Below the pieces are notes generated by a model, which was given only the letters and a program-made list of their open reading frames with translations, did no database searches and was not told the origin of the DNA. 64,000 nucleotides of DNA from Thermococcus henrietii (GTDB lineage: Archaea; Methanobacteriota_B; Thermococci; Thermococcales; Thermococcaceae): positions 620,001 through 684,000 of the forward strand of contig NZ_LT900021.1 of NCBI RefSeq assembly GCF_900198835.1, read 5' to 3'. The position numbers and the translations under genes were made by a program. How positions within the stretch are numbered: the first letter of the stretch is position 1; every line of letters starts with the position of its first letter. Positions 37,381 to 46,160 of the stretch are shown here, one piece after another.

Positions 37381-37852
37381 TGCCCTTGACCGCGTCGCTC
37401 AGAAGGTAGACCTCGAAGCCGTGCTTCACGGCGTCCAAAGCCGTCGCCCTGACGCAGTACTCCGTCGCAACACCGCAGACGTAAACCCTCTTAACGCCCT
37501 TCTCCCTGAGTATTTCTGCCAAGTTCGTCCCCTCGAAGCCGGAGTAGGCTTCCTTGTCTGGCTCGGTGGCCTTGGAGATTATCACCGCGTCCTCTGGCAA
37601 CTCGACGACGAACTCCGCCCCCTCAGTTCCCTGAACGCAGTGCTTCGGCCACGGCCCTCCCTGTTCCTTGAAGCTGATGTGGTTTTCCGGGTGCCAGTCG
37701 CGCGTCGCCACTATCAGCGCTCCCTTTTCCTTGAACTTTCTGATGTACTCGTTGACCTTCGGAATTATCTTGTCGCCGTCGGGAACCGGCAACGCTCCAC
37801 CGGGCATGAAATCCCTCTGCATGTCCACAACGATGAGAGCCTCCTCGGGCAT
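37316..37852 (-). CDS. Nicotinamidase (isochorismatase family)
   Basis: 178-residue cysteine hydrolase converting nicotinamide to nicotinate in NAD salvage. The catalytic Asp is in VVDMQRDFMPGGAL, the metal-binding residues in ATRDWHPENH, and the nucleophile Cys in VYVCGVATEYCVRATA. The ATG at 37852 has GGTG 6 bases upstream and gives the N-terminus MPEEALIVVDMQ shared with the P. horikoshii enzyme. It overlaps the end of the AI-2E gene. Confidence 0.93.
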   Translation of the reverse strand: MPEEALIVVDMQRDFMPGGALPVPDGDKIIPKVNEYIRKFKEKGALIVATRDWHPENHISFKEQGGPWPKHCVQGTEGAEFVVELPEDAVIISKATEPDKEAYSGFEGTNLAEILREKGVKRVYVCGVATEYCVRATALDAVKHGFEVYLLSDAVKGINPEDEKKALEELERVGVKIL

Positions 37853-37898
37853 GGGCGTCACCACTTACAGAATCGAGGTGGAGGTTAATAAGAGTTAA

Positions 37899-38303
37899 TC
37901 AGACGTCAATCCTGTCCCTGAATTTTGACATGTCAACGCCCTTCTCAAGGCCGAAGAGGTAAGCCAGAATCCGCTCGTCCAGGTCGCCGTAGCGCTCGCG
38001 CAGTGCCTTTATCCCCTCCATTACCTCAAGCTCCGTCCAGCCAAGGGCCCTCGCTATGTGGACGACCATCTCCCCGAGCAGGTTTTCCGGCTTCTCTGCC
38101 TCCTTAAGGGCCTCAATCCTCGCGTGGAGCTTTCCCTCGCGCTCCTCCAGGAGACCCTCCTTAATCCACTCCTCAATCACCGCCTTTGCCTCACTTACCG
38201 AGAAGCGTCTGAGCCGGAAGCTCAGGATTCCGACCAGCTCGCTCCTCGTGAACTCGGTTGAGCCATTGACCTGGACTGCTTCCTTGAGCGGGTGCATAGG
38301 CAT
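37899..38303 (-). CDS. DUF2240-family protein
   Basis: About 134 residues. The segment HPLKEAVQVNGSTEFTRSEL and the winged-helix-like SEAKAVIEEWIKEGLLEEREGKL match the archaeal DUF2240 pattern, which I take to be a small DNA- or RNA-binding protein. The start is uncertain between ATG 38303 and 38297; no strong RBS is seen, and a TATA-like TTTATC about 27 bases upstream of 38303 suggests a leaderless transcript. Confidence 0.72.
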   Translation of the reverse strand: MPMHPLKEAVQVNGSTEFTRSELVGILSFRLRRFSVSEAKAVIEEWIKEGLLEEREGKLHARIEALKEAEKPENLLGEMVVHIARALGWTELEVMEGIKALRERYGDLDERILAYLFGLEKGVDMSKFRDRIDV

Positions 38304-38348
38304 CAAGCTTTTTAGGGCTCTCGGATAGATAAACTTTTGGTGTGGGAA

Positions 38349-38735
38349 ATGGAGCAGAGGACGCACAGGCTTACCTCTGAGAGGCTCGTCGGAAGGCCGC
38401 TGAAAATCGAGCCCGGGAAAGCTGAGGTCGAGCTTTTAACTACTGAGGAGATGGCGGTTGACGAGTACGGCCTCGTTCACGGCGGCTTTACCTTTGGACT
38501 GGCAGACTACGCGGCTATGCTCGCAGTGAACGAGCCCACCGTTGTCCTCGGAAAGGCCGAGGTGAAGTTCTTGAAACCTGTTAAGGCCGGTGAGAGGCTG
38601 ATGGCCAAGGCAGAGGTAATCGAAGACCTTGGACGTAAAAAGCTGGTCAAAGCAGAGGTCTCCAACGAGAAGAACGAGAGGGTCTTTGAGGGAACGTTCC
38701 ACTGCTACGTCCTTGAAAGGCACGTGCTTGAATAG
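38349..38735 (+). CDS. PaaI-like hotdog thioesterase
   Basis: About 128 residues with the hotdog pattern of PaaI/FlK thioesterases: EYGLVHGGFTFGLADYAAMLA contains the HGG-x-x-F motif, followed by strands VVLGKAEVKFLKPVKAGERLMAKAEV. The enzyme likely hydrolyses an acyl-CoA; substrate unknown. ATG at 38349 follows GGTGTGGGaa. It overlaps the convergent TrmB-like gene by 31 bases. Confidence 0.82.
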   Translation: MEQRTHRLTSERLVGRPLKIEPGKAEVELLTTEEMAVDEYGLVHGGFTFGLADYAAMLAVNEPTVVLGKAEVKFLKPVKAGERLMAKAEVIEDLGRKKLVKAEVSNEKNERVFEGTFHCYVLERHVLE

Positions 38736-39520
38736 CCGTCCAGCTTCCTGAGGTAGTACTCCACGACCTCCCTCTGGATTACGGGGATGAAGGGTATCTT
38801 CACGAGGATGCCCTTGATTCCGCCTTCCTCGTAGACGAGGAGAGACTCCCGGGAGTCCCTGACGAAGAGGCCCTTCACGACGTAGCGCTCCCCTGTGGAG
38901 AAGAGGGCCCTCGCAACCGCCTCCATGAAGTCCCTTGGCTCGCCTTCAAGGACCTTTGAGAGGGGGAGATAGTAGACTTCGCCAAGCTCCTCAAGTCTGC
39001 TCTCACGGAAGGCCTTCCTCGTGAGTATGAGGATTTTTGGAGTTATTCCTTTCTCCTTCGCCCTCTCAAAGGCCCTCCTGAACTTCAAGACGAGGGCAGG
39101 TTCCATAAACGTCGCCACGAACTCTTCTTCGGTTTCTCCAGCGAGCTCCTCGGCGCGGCTCCTAACGCTCCACTCACCCTGGAGGTACCACACGGGGAGC
39201 CACTCCTCCTGCCTCTCCTTCTGGTGGCTCTTGAGCATTATTATCGCCTCCTCCGCCGAGCGAATGTAGTCGTCCCTGAGCGACGCTATCACCTTCTCGG
39301 GCTCAACCGCCCTGAAGTACGCCGGACTGCCCTCGCTGACCTCAACGAAGCCCCTCTCGTGGAGCCTCTTCAGGACGTCGTAGACCCTGGGCCTCGGGAC
39401 GCCGCTCTCTTTGGCTATCTCGCTCGCCTTCGCGGGCCCGGTGATGACGAGGGCCGCGTAGACCCTCGCCTCGTACTCCTTCAGGCCAAGCCTCATCAGC
39501 CTCTCAACGAGCTCCTCCAT
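38705..39520 (-). CDS. TrmB-family transcriptional regulator
   Basis: 271-residue regulator. The N-terminal winged helix-turn-helix (LGLKEYEARVYAALVITGPAKASEIAKESG, then PRPRVYDVLKRLHERGFVEV) is the TrmB type; the C-terminal 150 residues form a TrmB-like effector domain (EEEFVATFMEPALVLKFRRAFERAKEKG region). It is transcribed away from the ABC exporter genes, with a perfect palindrome between them, so it probably represses that operon and itself. Ligand unknown; sugar-type ligands are typical of TrmB but multidrug control is also possible. Confidence 0.85.
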   Translation of the reverse strand: MEELVERLMRLGLKEYEARVYAALVITGPAKASEIAKESGVPRPRVYDVLKRLHERGFVEVSEGSPAYFRAVEPEKVIASLRDDYIRSAEEAIIMLKSHQKERQEEWLPVWYLQGEWSVRSRAEELAGETEEEFVATFMEPALVLKFRRAFERAKEKGITPKILILTRKAFRESRLEELGEVYYLPLSKVLEGEPRDFMEAVARALFSTGERYVVKGLFVRDSRESLLVYEEGGIKGILVKIPFIPVIQREVVEYYLRKLDGYSSTCLSRT

Positions 39521-39538
39521 GGGACCACCCTTTAAAAT

Positions 39539-39570
39539 TTGTAACTCTTTCAGTTACAACATCCTTATAT
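39539..39570. promoter_or_regulatory. Palindromic operator and promoter between TrmB-like regulator and ABC genes
   Basis: TTGTAACT at 39539-39546, a 5-base spacer, and AGTTACAA at 39552-39559 form a perfect 8-8 inverted repeat. Immediately after it, CTTATATCC (39562-39570) is the rightward TATA element for the ABC operon, and AT-rich TTTAAAATTT (39531-39540) abuts it on the other side. A dimer bound here would cover the BRE/TATA of the ABC promoter. Palindrome is seen; regulator identity is inferred from position. Confidence 0.8.
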
Positions 39571-39602
39571 CCCTTTTCCCGGAAGTGAACTCGGTGGTGG
39601 CG

Positions 39603-40322
39603 ATGCCCGCCCTCGTTGTTAAGGAGCTCAGAAAGAGCTACGGGGACTTTGAGGCCGTCAGGGGGCTCTCCTTCGAGGTTGAAAGGGGAGAGATATTCGG
39701 TCTCATCGGACCGAACGGGGCAGGGAAGACGACAACGATAAAGACAATAGTCGGACTTCTGAAGCCGGATTCCGGCGAAATTGAACTTTTAGGCAGGAAA
39801 ATGCCGAACAAAGAAGTTTTGGCCAGGGTCGGCTACATGCCGCAGGAGCTGGCCCTCTACCTGAACCTCACCGTCGAGGAGAACCTGTGGTTCTACTCCC
39901 GCCTCTACGGTCTCCCCCGAGAGGAGTTCGAGAGAAGGAAGGAGGAGGTGCTGAGGTTCGTGGGGCTTGAGAAGTTCCGGGACAGGCTCGTTGCCGAGCT
40001 CAGCGGCGGGATGCAGAGGAGGGCCTCCCTCGCCTGTGCGCTGGTGCACGAACCCGAGTTTCTAATCCTCGATGAACCCACCGTGGGGGTCGACCCGGGG
40101 CTGAGGGCAAGCTTCTGGAGGTACTTCCGCGAGCTGACCGATGGCGGCGCTTCAATCCTTATAACGACGCACTACATGGACGAGGCCGTAAACTGCGACC
40201 GCGTTGCGATTGTGATTGCCGGAAGGGTCCTCGTCACGGCGACTCCTGAGGAGATTATGGCTGAGACCGGCTCGGCAACGCTCGAAGAGGCCGTTCTAAA
40301 GCTCACGGGGGTGAAAGGATGA
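39603..40322 (+). CDS. ABC-2 transporter ATP-binding protein
   Basis: 239-residue ABC ATPase: Walker A GPNGAGKTTT, Q-loop YMPQELALY, signature LSGGMQRRASLACAL, Walker B FLILDEPTVGVDP and switch His in TTHYMDEA. The CcmA/drug-exporter type subfamily matches the downstream permease, which it overlaps by 4 bases. ATG at 39603 follows GGTGGTGgcg. Confidence 0.94.
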   Translation: MPALVVKELRKSYGDFEAVRGLSFEVERGEIFGLIGPNGAGKTTTIKTIVGLLKPDSGEIELLGRKMPNKEVLARVGYMPQELALYLNLTVEENLWFYSRLYGLPREEFERRKEEVLRFVGLEKFRDRLVAELSGGMQRRASLACALVHEPEFLILDEPTVGVDPGLRASFWRYFRELTDGGASILITTHYMDEAVNCDRVAIVIAGRVLVTATPEEIMAETGSATLEEAVLKLTGVKG

Positions 40323-41377
40323 ACTCGGGAAGGGTTTTGGCCGTGGCGAGGAGGAGCCTGCTGGAGCTGAGGCACGATAAGAGGCTCCTGAGCTACGCCC
40401 TAATCACGCCGATTGTCCTCATGGTGCTCTTCGGCTTGGCCTTCGGCGGCCACGTCCACGACGTTAAGGTGGTCGTCGTCAACGACGACGGAAGCTTCGG
40501 CTCCGAGTTCATTGGGAACCTCAACGCGAGCACGTTCTCTGTTTCGAGGGCGGAAACCTTGGGGGATGCCCTGAAAGAGCTGAGAGAGGGGAAGTGCTGG
40601 GCCGTCATCTACTTCCCGGAGAATCCCGGGGAAATCAGGGTCTACCTCGACAGGAGCAACACTTACATAGCCGACGCCGTCGTTTCGGGCATCAACGCTG
40701 CGCTCATGAGAACCCTCGAGGAGAACGGCCTCAGACTGCCGGTCAGGGTCAGCTACAATGCCGTGTACGGAAGGAACGCCAAGTTCATGGACACGTTCCT
40801 GCCGGGCGTCATGTCGCTCGCGGTGTTCCTAATCTCGACGGTGCTCTCAATCCTGTCCTTCATAGGTGAGAGGAACCTCGGAACGCTCGACAGGGCCCTG
40901 GCGAGCCCATTGAGTGAGGGAGAGGTGGTCCTCGGCTACTCGATAGCATCGGGCGTGATAGGGACAATCCAGGCGGCGATAATGCTCGCCATAGCGGTCT
41001 TCGGCTTCGGAGTGAACGTTGAGGGGAGCCTCTTCTTGGCCTTCGCCCTCGTGGCGCTCCTGGCAATCGTCGGCGTCAACCTCGGGATACTCCTCTCCAA
41101 CCTCGCCCGGAACGAGGCGCAGGCGGTCCAGTTCGTCCCGATGATAGTCGTCCCCACGTTTCTGCTGTCGGGCATCTTCTGGCCGGTGGAGGCCATACCA
41201 AAGTACCTCCGGCCCTTCTCCTATCTGCTCCCCCCGACGTACGCGGTGGATTCCCTCAGGTCGGTCATGATTCGCGGCTGGGGGCTCGATAGGATATGGG
41301 GTGACGTGGCCGTTCTTCTCGGCTTTGGGGTTCTCTTCCTCGGCCTGGCGGTGCTCAACATGAAGCGCCGCCGCTGA
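40319..41377 (+). CDS. ABC-2 type permease
   Basis: 352-residue permease with one N-terminal helix, a large extracytoplasmic loop (about residues 45-165, containing VVVNDDGSFGSEFIGNLN), and five C-terminal helices ending in the family segment PMIVVPTFLLSGIFWPVEAIP. This matches ABC-2/YhfE-type drug or lipid exporters. Translationally coupled to the ATPase; the pair would form a homodimeric permease complex. Substrate unknown. Confidence 0.92.
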   Translation: MNSGRVLAVARRSLLELRHDKRLLSYALITPIVLMVLFGLAFGGHVHDVKVVVVNDDGSFGSEFIGNLNASTFSVSRAETLGDALKELREGKCWAVIYFPENPGEIRVYLDRSNTYIADAVVSGINAALMRTLEENGLRLPVRVSYNAVYGRNAKFMDTFLPGVMSLAVFLISTVLSILSFIGERNLGTLDRALASPLSEGEVVLGYSIASGVIGTIQAAIMLAIAVFGFGVNVEGSLFLAFALVALLAIVGVNLGILLSNLARNEAQAVQFVPMIVVPTFLLSGIFWPVEAIPKYLRPFSYLLPPTYAVDSLRSVMIRGWGLDRIWGDVAVLLGFGVLFLGLAVLNMKRRR

Positions 41378-41384
41378 GCCAAAA

Positions 41385-41428
41385 TTTTTTATACCCAAAT
41401 ATCGCATCTCGATATCGGTGTTCGATAT
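41385..41428 (+). promoter_or_regulatory. PadR promoter with palindromic operator
   Basis: TTTTTTATACC (about 41385-41394) is the TATA element. ATATCG (41399-41404) and CGATAT (41410-41415) form a perfect inverted repeat with a 5-base spacer, and a third CGATAT half-site lies at 41423-41428, overlapping the ATG of the PadR gene. The layout between TATA and start codon is that of an autorepressor operator. Confidence 0.78.
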
Positions 41429-41714
41429 GAAGTACCGCGACTTCCTAACGCTCCACGTCCTCCACCACGCGAGGGAAGGTGTCACAGGCAGTTTTATGAT
41501 GGAAGAACTTGGGAGACACGGCTACAAACTCAGTCCGGGCACGATTTATCCCCTCCTCCACGAGCTCGAGCGGAAGGGCCTCCTCACGAGCAGGGAAGAG
41601 GTTCGGAACGGGAGGAGAGTTAGGGTCTACACGATAACGGAAAGGGGCCTTAGGGCCCTTGAAGAGGGGAAAGAGAAGCTGAGGGAGCTCTGTGAGGAAC
41701 TCCTGGGGGAGTGA
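41427..41714 (+). CDS. PadR-family transcriptional regulator
   Basis: 95-residue PadR winged-helix protein: FLTLHVLHHAREGVTGSFMMEELGRHGYKLSPGTIYPLLHELERKGLL spans the family domain (key parts GTIYPLLHELERKGLL), and VYTITERGLRALEEG follows. PadR proteins are dimeric repressors that often control drug-efflux genes. ATG at 41427; its stop is 2 bases before the MFS start, so both form an operon controlled by the operator just upstream. Confidence 0.92.
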   Translation: MKYRDFLTLHVLHHAREGVTGSFMMEELGRHGYKLSPGTIYPLLHELERKGLLTSREEVRNGRRVRVYTITERGLRALEEGKEKLRELCEELLGE

Positions 41715-41716
41715 AC

Positions 41717-42883
41717 ATGGAGAAGGAGCGGAAGGTCTTCGGAATCAGCTGGAACGTCTTTCTCCTCGGAATCGTCAGCTTCCTCAACGACATGAGCAGT
41801 GAGATGATAGCGCCGATAGTTCCGGCTTACCTGACCGAGGTTCTCAAAGTCGGGAAGCTCGCGGGCGGTTCGATAATGGGCCTCATCGAGAGCGCGAGTT
41901 CGCTCTTCAAGGTGGTTTTCGGCTACTTCAGCGACCGTTTTAGGAAGCGCAAGGCCTTCGTGTTCACAGGTTACGCGCTCTCGACGCTCTCCAAGGGTCT
42001 TCTCGCCTTCTCCCGCGGCTGGCTCGACTTCCTCACGTTGAGACTTCTAGACAGAACCGGGAAGGGAATACGAACGGCTCCGCGCGACGCGCTCATTGCC
42101 GAATCGAGCAACGGAAAAACTGGAAAATCCTTCGGCTTCCACAGGATGATGGACACCCTTGGGGCTGTCGCGGGTCCCCTCGTGGCGGTTCTGCTAATCG
42201 GGCTCCTCTCCTACCTGCCGAGGGAAACCCTCTACCGGAGGATTTTCCTCCTCTCCGCCGTCCCGGGCCTTCTCTCGCTCCTCATAATAGCGCTCTTCGT
42301 CAAGGACAGGGGCGGGGAAGTTAAGAGGAAGATAGCCGCTATTTCGTCGCTGAGGAGCCGTTCCCTTCAGCTCTTCCTTGCGGTTGTCGCCGTAGGAACC
42401 CTCGGCAGGTACAGCTACGCCTTCACCCTCTGGAAGGCCGAGGAGCTTGGCTACACGGTTCTTCAGGGCTCTGCCTTCTACGCGCTCTTCAACCTCATCT
42501 ACGCCCTCTCAGCTTATCCGATAGGCGTTTACTCGGACAGGGTGAGCAAGAAGGCCCTAATCGGCGTTGGCTTCCTCCTCTCGGCCCTCGCAAGCCTGTG
42601 CTTTGCCTTCGCGAGGGACTTGACACTTTTGCTCCTCGCCTTCGTCGTCTACGGCCTCTACATGGCGGTGATTGACACGGTTCCGAGGGCGTACATGGCT
42701 GAGCTGGCAGGGGAGGGCGAGAAGGGGACGGTTATAGGTGCCTACCACACTGTGGTTGGAGTGTTCGCCTTCCCGGCCTCGCTGATTGCCGGCTACCTCT
42801 GGAGCGCCTATTCATTAACCTACAGCTTCCTCTTCGCTTCCGCTATGGCCTTCCTGGCCTTCGTCCTGCTCCAGTTTGATTGA
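41717..42883 (+). CDS. MFS transporter
   Basis: About 388-residue major facilitator with twelve predicted helices. MFS landmarks: GYFSDRFRKRKAFVF (loop 2-3), RLLDRTGKGIRTAPRDALIAE, and YPIGVYSDRVSKKALIGVG in the second half. The RTGKGIRTAPRDALI signature is that of a drug-resistance-like MFS subgroup common in archaea. ATG at 41717, 2 bases after the PadR stop. Expected to be induced when PadR binds its ligand. Confidence 0.9.
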   Translation: MEKERKVFGISWNVFLLGIVSFLNDMSSEMIAPIVPAYLTEVLKVGKLAGGSIMGLIESASSLFKVVFGYFSDRFRKRKAFVFTGYALSTLSKGLLAFSRGWLDFLTLRLLDRTGKGIRTAPRDALIAESSNGKTGKSFGFHRMMDTLGAVAGPLVAVLLIGLLSYLPRETLYRRIFLLSAVPGLLSLLIIALFVKDRGGEVKRKIAAISSLRSRSLQLFLAVVAVGTLGRYSYAFTLWKAEELGYTVLQGSAFYALFNLIYALSAYPIGVYSDRVSKKALIGVGFLLSALASLCFAFARDLTLLLLAFVVYGLYMAVIDTVPRAYMAELAGEGEKGTVIGAYHTVVGVFAFPASLIAGYLWSAYSLTYSFLFASAMAFLAFVLLQFD

Positions 42884-42971
42884 CGTTCTGCCAATTTTTT
42901 CTGTTCTTTTTTGTTCATTCCCCGTCAAAAAGACTAAAAACTGTGGGGGTCTACTCGGCACGGTGGTGGGA

Positions 42972-43958
42972 GTGAGGATTCTAATAATCGGCACCGGCGG
43001 GACGATAGCGAGCGCGAAGACCGAGAAGGGTTACAAAGCCACGCTGAGCGTCGGCGAGATACTGGAGATGGCCGGGATAGAGGGCGACGGCGTTGAGATA
43101 GAGGCGAAGGACATACTCAACCTCGACAGCACGCTGATTCAGCCCGAGGACTGGATAACGATTGGAAAGGCCGTTTTTGAGACCCTGAACGACTACGATG
43201 GAATCGTCATAACCCACGGAACGGATACCCTCGCCTACACTTCTTCGGCCCTGAGCTTCATGCTGAGGAACGTCCCGATTCCGGTAGTCCTGACCGGCTC
43301 GATGCTCCCCATAACTGAACCCAACAGCGACGCGCCGAGGAACCTGAAAACGGCCTTAACCTTCGCGATGAAGGGCTTTCCTGGGATATACGTCGCTTTC
43401 ATGGACAAGATAATGCTCGGCACGCGCGTTTCGAAGGTGCACTCCCTCGGCCTCAACGCCTTCCAGAGCATAAACTATCCAGACATTGCTTACATCAAGG
43501 GTGAGGAGGTCGTTGTACGGCACAGACCCGAGCTTTCCGCCGGAGAGCCGTCCTTCGACCCGAGGATAGACCCGAACGTCGTCCACGTACGCTTAACTCC
43601 AGGCCTTTCCCCGGAGGTCTTTCTCGCGGTTGCGGAGAGGGTTCACGGCATAGTTCTCGAAGGCTACGGCGCCGGGGGAATCCCCTACCGCGGGCGGAAC
43701 CTCCTCGAGGCCGTCTCAAGGGTCGCCCGCGAAAAACCCGTGGTCATGACGACACAGGCCCTCTACGGTGGCGTTGACCTGACGCGCTACGAAGTTGGCA
43801 GAAGGGCCCTCGAGGCCGGCGTTATTCCCGCCGGAGACATGACGAAAGAAGCAACGCTCGTCAAGCTCATGTACGCCCTCGGCAGGACGGGGGAGGTTGA
43901 AGAAGTGAGAAGGATAATGGAGAAAAACCTCGCCGGGGAGCTCAGCTCAGCTTTTTGA
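42972..43958 (+). CDS. L-asparaginase, type I
   Basis: 328-residue asparaginase hydrolysing Asn to Asp. The first catalytic Thr is in GTGGTIASAKT near the N-terminus, the second in THGTDTLAYT, and the Lys/Asp support residues in TGSMLPITEPNSDAPRNL. The GTG start at 42972 follows GGTGGTGGGa and gives the 328-residue length known for the T. kodakarensis enzyme. It overlaps a small convergent gene by 17 bases. Confidence 0.95.
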   Translation: MRILIIGTGGTIASAKTEKGYKATLSVGEILEMAGIEGDGVEIEAKDILNLDSTLIQPEDWITIGKAVFETLNDYDGIVITHGTDTLAYTSSALSFMLRNVPIPVVLTGSMLPITEPNSDAPRNLKTALTFAMKGFPGIYVAFMDKIMLGTRVSKVHSLGLNAFQSINYPDIAYIKGEEVVVRHRPELSAGEPSFDPRIDPNVVHVRLTPGLSPEVFLAVAERVHGIVLEGYGAGGIPYRGRNLLEAVSRVAREKPVVMTTQALYGGVDLTRYEVGRRALEAGVIPAGDMTKEATLVKLMYALGRTGEVEEVRRIMEKNLAGELSSAF

Positions 43959-44154
43959 GCTCCTCGTCGCCTATTATGAGCGGTCTCTCGGCCTCTATGA
44001 CGTAGCTCAGCTTCCACTCAACCTCTCCCCTGTTCATGAGCTCGGCGTAGCGCTTTGCCTTCTCCTCAGCCTCTTCAAGTGAAGAAGCCTCGACTATTCT
44101 CCTCACGTACCACTTTCTGTCTCCAAATCTGAGCTTGAACTCGGCCATGAACAT
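43942..44154 (-). CDS. Small protein of unknown function
   Basis: About 70 residues: FKLRFGDRKWYVRRIVEASSLEEAEEKAKRYAELM reads like a beta strand plus an amphipathic helix (key part SLEEAEEKAKRYAELM), a pattern seen in small archaeal conserved proteins. Start ATG at 44154 has GGTG 6 bases upstream. No family recognised. Confidence 0.55.
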   Translation of the reverse strand: MFMAEFKLRFGDRKWYVRRIVEASSLEEAEEKAKRYAELMNRGEVEWKLSYVIEAERPLIIGDEELKKLS

Positions 44155-44194
44155 GGGCATCACCGTAGGGGTTTGGTGAGGCGGTATAAAAAAT

Positions 44195-44458
44195 CTAAGG
44201 TTCAGCAGCCAGATACTTCCCGTCCCGTTCAAATGCCTCGAAGACCTTTCCTCCTTCTTTCGTTTTCAGCTCGACTAGGACCTTTTTGGGAACCTGTTCG
44301 ACATCAACCTCAACCCTCTGATTGCTCAGTACTTGAATGAACGCATCGCCGAGTCTCTCAAATTCGAAAACAAGGTTTCCGTCTTCCCATTTAGTACTGC
44401 GGAAGTTCACTCCGCCCATTCTAAAAGTTACCTCAAGAACTACCTTCAAAGCTTTCAC
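44195..44458 (-). CDS. Small protein of unknown function
   Basis: 87-residue protein starting with GTG at 44458; strand-rich with two basic patches (VELKTKEGGKVFEAFERDGKY). No RBS close to the start; TATTTATCC lies about 12-20 bases upstream. No family recognised. Confidence 0.5.
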   Translation of the reverse strand: MKALKVVLEVTFRMGGVNFRSTKWEDGNLVFEFERLGDAFIQVLSNQRVEVDVEQVPKKVLVELKTKEGGKVFEAFERDGKYLAAEP

Positions 44459-44529
44459 CAGGATAAATAGTGGAGGGGGGTTAAAAGGGTTTCCTCAACA
44501 ATGCGGTACTGGCCGTTACATTTTTCTTT

Positions 44530-44576
<47 letters not shown>

Positions 44577-44649
44577 AGTAAAGCACTAGCCTTAAGATGC
44601 TTTCAGCAATTGCCGAAAGGCTTATAACCCATTACGGGTAGTAACGTTC

Positions 44650-45381
44650 ATGCTGGAGAAAGAGAAGGAAGCGCTCGCAAAGCGTATTGCAGGTGAGATA
44701 ACACTCTCTTCTGACCCCGGAAAGACTATGCGGAAGTGGCGTGAAATCTTTGGAATAAGCCAAACTGAGCTGGCCGAGCATCTAGGGGTTTCCTCCTCGG
44801 TTATCAGCGACTATGAAGGAGGGAGAAGGAAGAGCCCCGGTGCCTCTACGATACGGAAGTTCGTTGAGGCCCTCTTGGAGATAGACGAAAAGCGCGGCGG
44901 GAACGTCATCAAGGCATTCAGCAAAACGATAGAGGGTGAGCTTCCCACTAGTGCAATCCTCGACATAAGGGAGTTTGCAATTCCAGTAAAGATTTCGGAC
45001 GTCGTCGAGGCCGTTCGGGGAGAGGTCGTTGCCAATCCACATCTCCTCGACAGACGCATCTACGGCTACACCGTCGTTGACAGCATAAGAGCCATCCTCG
45101 AGATGAGCAGTGAGGAGTTCCTCAAGCTCTACGGCTGGACCACGGAGAGGGCCCTCGTTTTCACGAAGGTAACTACCGGGAGAAGCCCTATGATAGCCGT
45201 TCGCGTTCAGGGGTTGAAGCCGGCTGTGATAATCCTCCACGGCGTCGAGAGACTTGATGAGCTGGCGGTCAAGCTTGCGGAGCGCGAAGGTGTTCCCCTC
45301 GTTGTGTCAAAGGCATCGGGAGAAACCGAACTTATAAACTCCCTCAGAAAACTTGTTGAAAAAACGGAAAAGGAATTTTAA
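44650..45381 (+). CDS. XRE-family HTH transcriptional regulator with C-terminal sensor-like domain
   Basis: 243-residue archaeal transcriptional regulator. HTH: MRKWREIFGISQTELAEHLGVSSSVISDYEGGRR (residues about 27-60, key parts ISQTELAEHLGVSSSVISDYE). The C-terminal half (VYDVVEAVRGEVVANPHLLDRRIYGYT region, ALVFTKVTTGRSPMIAVRVQGLKP) is conserved in the COG1709-like group but unassigned. GGCTTATAACC (about 44619-44629) is the TATA element. It converges with the phosphopantothenate synthetase gene with a 4-base overlap. Confidence 0.82.
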   Translation: MLEKEKEALAKRIAGEITLSSDPGKTMRKWREIFGISQTELAEHLGVSSSVISDYEGGRRKSPGASTIRKFVEALLEIDEKRGGNVIKAFSKTIEGELPTSAILDIREFAIPVKISDVVEAVRGEVVANPHLLDRRIYGYTVVDSIRAILEMSSEEFLKLYGWTTERALVFTKVTTGRSPMIAVRVQGLKPAVIILHGVERLDELAVKLAEREGVPLVVSKASGETELINSLRKLVEKTEKEF

Positions 45382-46160
45382 ATCTCCTTCTTCCTCCATA
45401 CTCCCCCTTCCGCGAGCTCGGTTAGCCTGTTCCTTATGTGCACCAGAACGTCGCTCAGCGTTTTCCCGTTGTCGTAGGACTTCACTATTCTTTCAAGCTC
45501 TTCCCTCGGAAGGTCCTTCATCTCGTTCGCCAGCTCTATCATCCTCGGGTACGCTCTAACGATGTTGTCGACTATCGTTACGTCCGCCATCCTTGCGCTC
45601 CTTGAGAGGGGGTTCAGGTCAACGGTAACAACGAACTTGCCCATCCTCACGAGCGCCTCCGTCCTGTCGCCGTCCTCGAGCGGGACGAGAACCACGTCTG
45701 CCCTCCAGATGCCGTTTTCATCGACCTTTCCGCGCTCGTGCTCAAGGCCCGGAATCCTCTTCGTCGGGTTTATCCCGAGTATTTCCATCTCAGGGTCGTA
45801 CTTCCGGAGCTCTCGCTCTATGGCTCTAACGCGCTCCTCAGTCCGGTAGAAGAGGTTTATCTCGAGCCTCGCGTTGAGGGCCTTCGCCAGCTCAATCGTC
45901 TCCTTTGGAACGAGCGCCGCGACGTTGCCGTTCACCGAGATTACGGGCCACTCTGCAAGCAGGAACTTGGCAACCGCCACTCTCATCGCCCTTTCCGCCG
46001 GCTCTATCGTCTTCTCCCCGATGAGGTAGTCAAAGGCCTCCCCGCGTCCGTGGGCGATTAGACCTGCTTTGGCAGTCATTCCCTTCTCCATACCCTCGAT
46101 GATTTTCTCGCGGTAGTACAGGCTCCAGTAGCGTGGGTGACTCTTGGGAATCTTAACCAT
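45378..46160 (-). CDS. 4-phosphopantoate-beta-alanine ligase (phosphopantothenate synthetase)
   Basis: 260-residue archaeal enzyme of coenzyme A synthesis, condensing phosphopantoate and beta-alanine with ATP; known in T. kodakarensis. Family text: IPKSHPRYWSLYYREKI, GLIAHGRGEAFDYLIGEKT, ISVNGNVAALVPKE and VDLNPLSRSARMADVTIVDN. ATG at 46160 follows GGTGGTtgg. Divergent from the NfnS/NfnL operon across a 190-base intergenic region. Confidence 0.92.
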   Translation of the reverse strand: MVKIPKSHPRYWSLYYREKIIEGMEKGMTAKAGLIAHGRGEAFDYLIGEKTIEPAERAMRVAVAKFLLAEWPVISVNGNVAALVPKETIELAKALNARLEINLFYRTEERVRAIERELRKYDPEMEILGINPTKRIPGLEHERGKVDENGIWRADVVLVPLEDGDRTEALVRMGKFVVTVDLNPLSRSARMADVTIVDNIVRAYPRMIELANEMKDLPREELERIVKSYDNGKTLSDVLVHIRNRLTELAEGGVWRKKEI

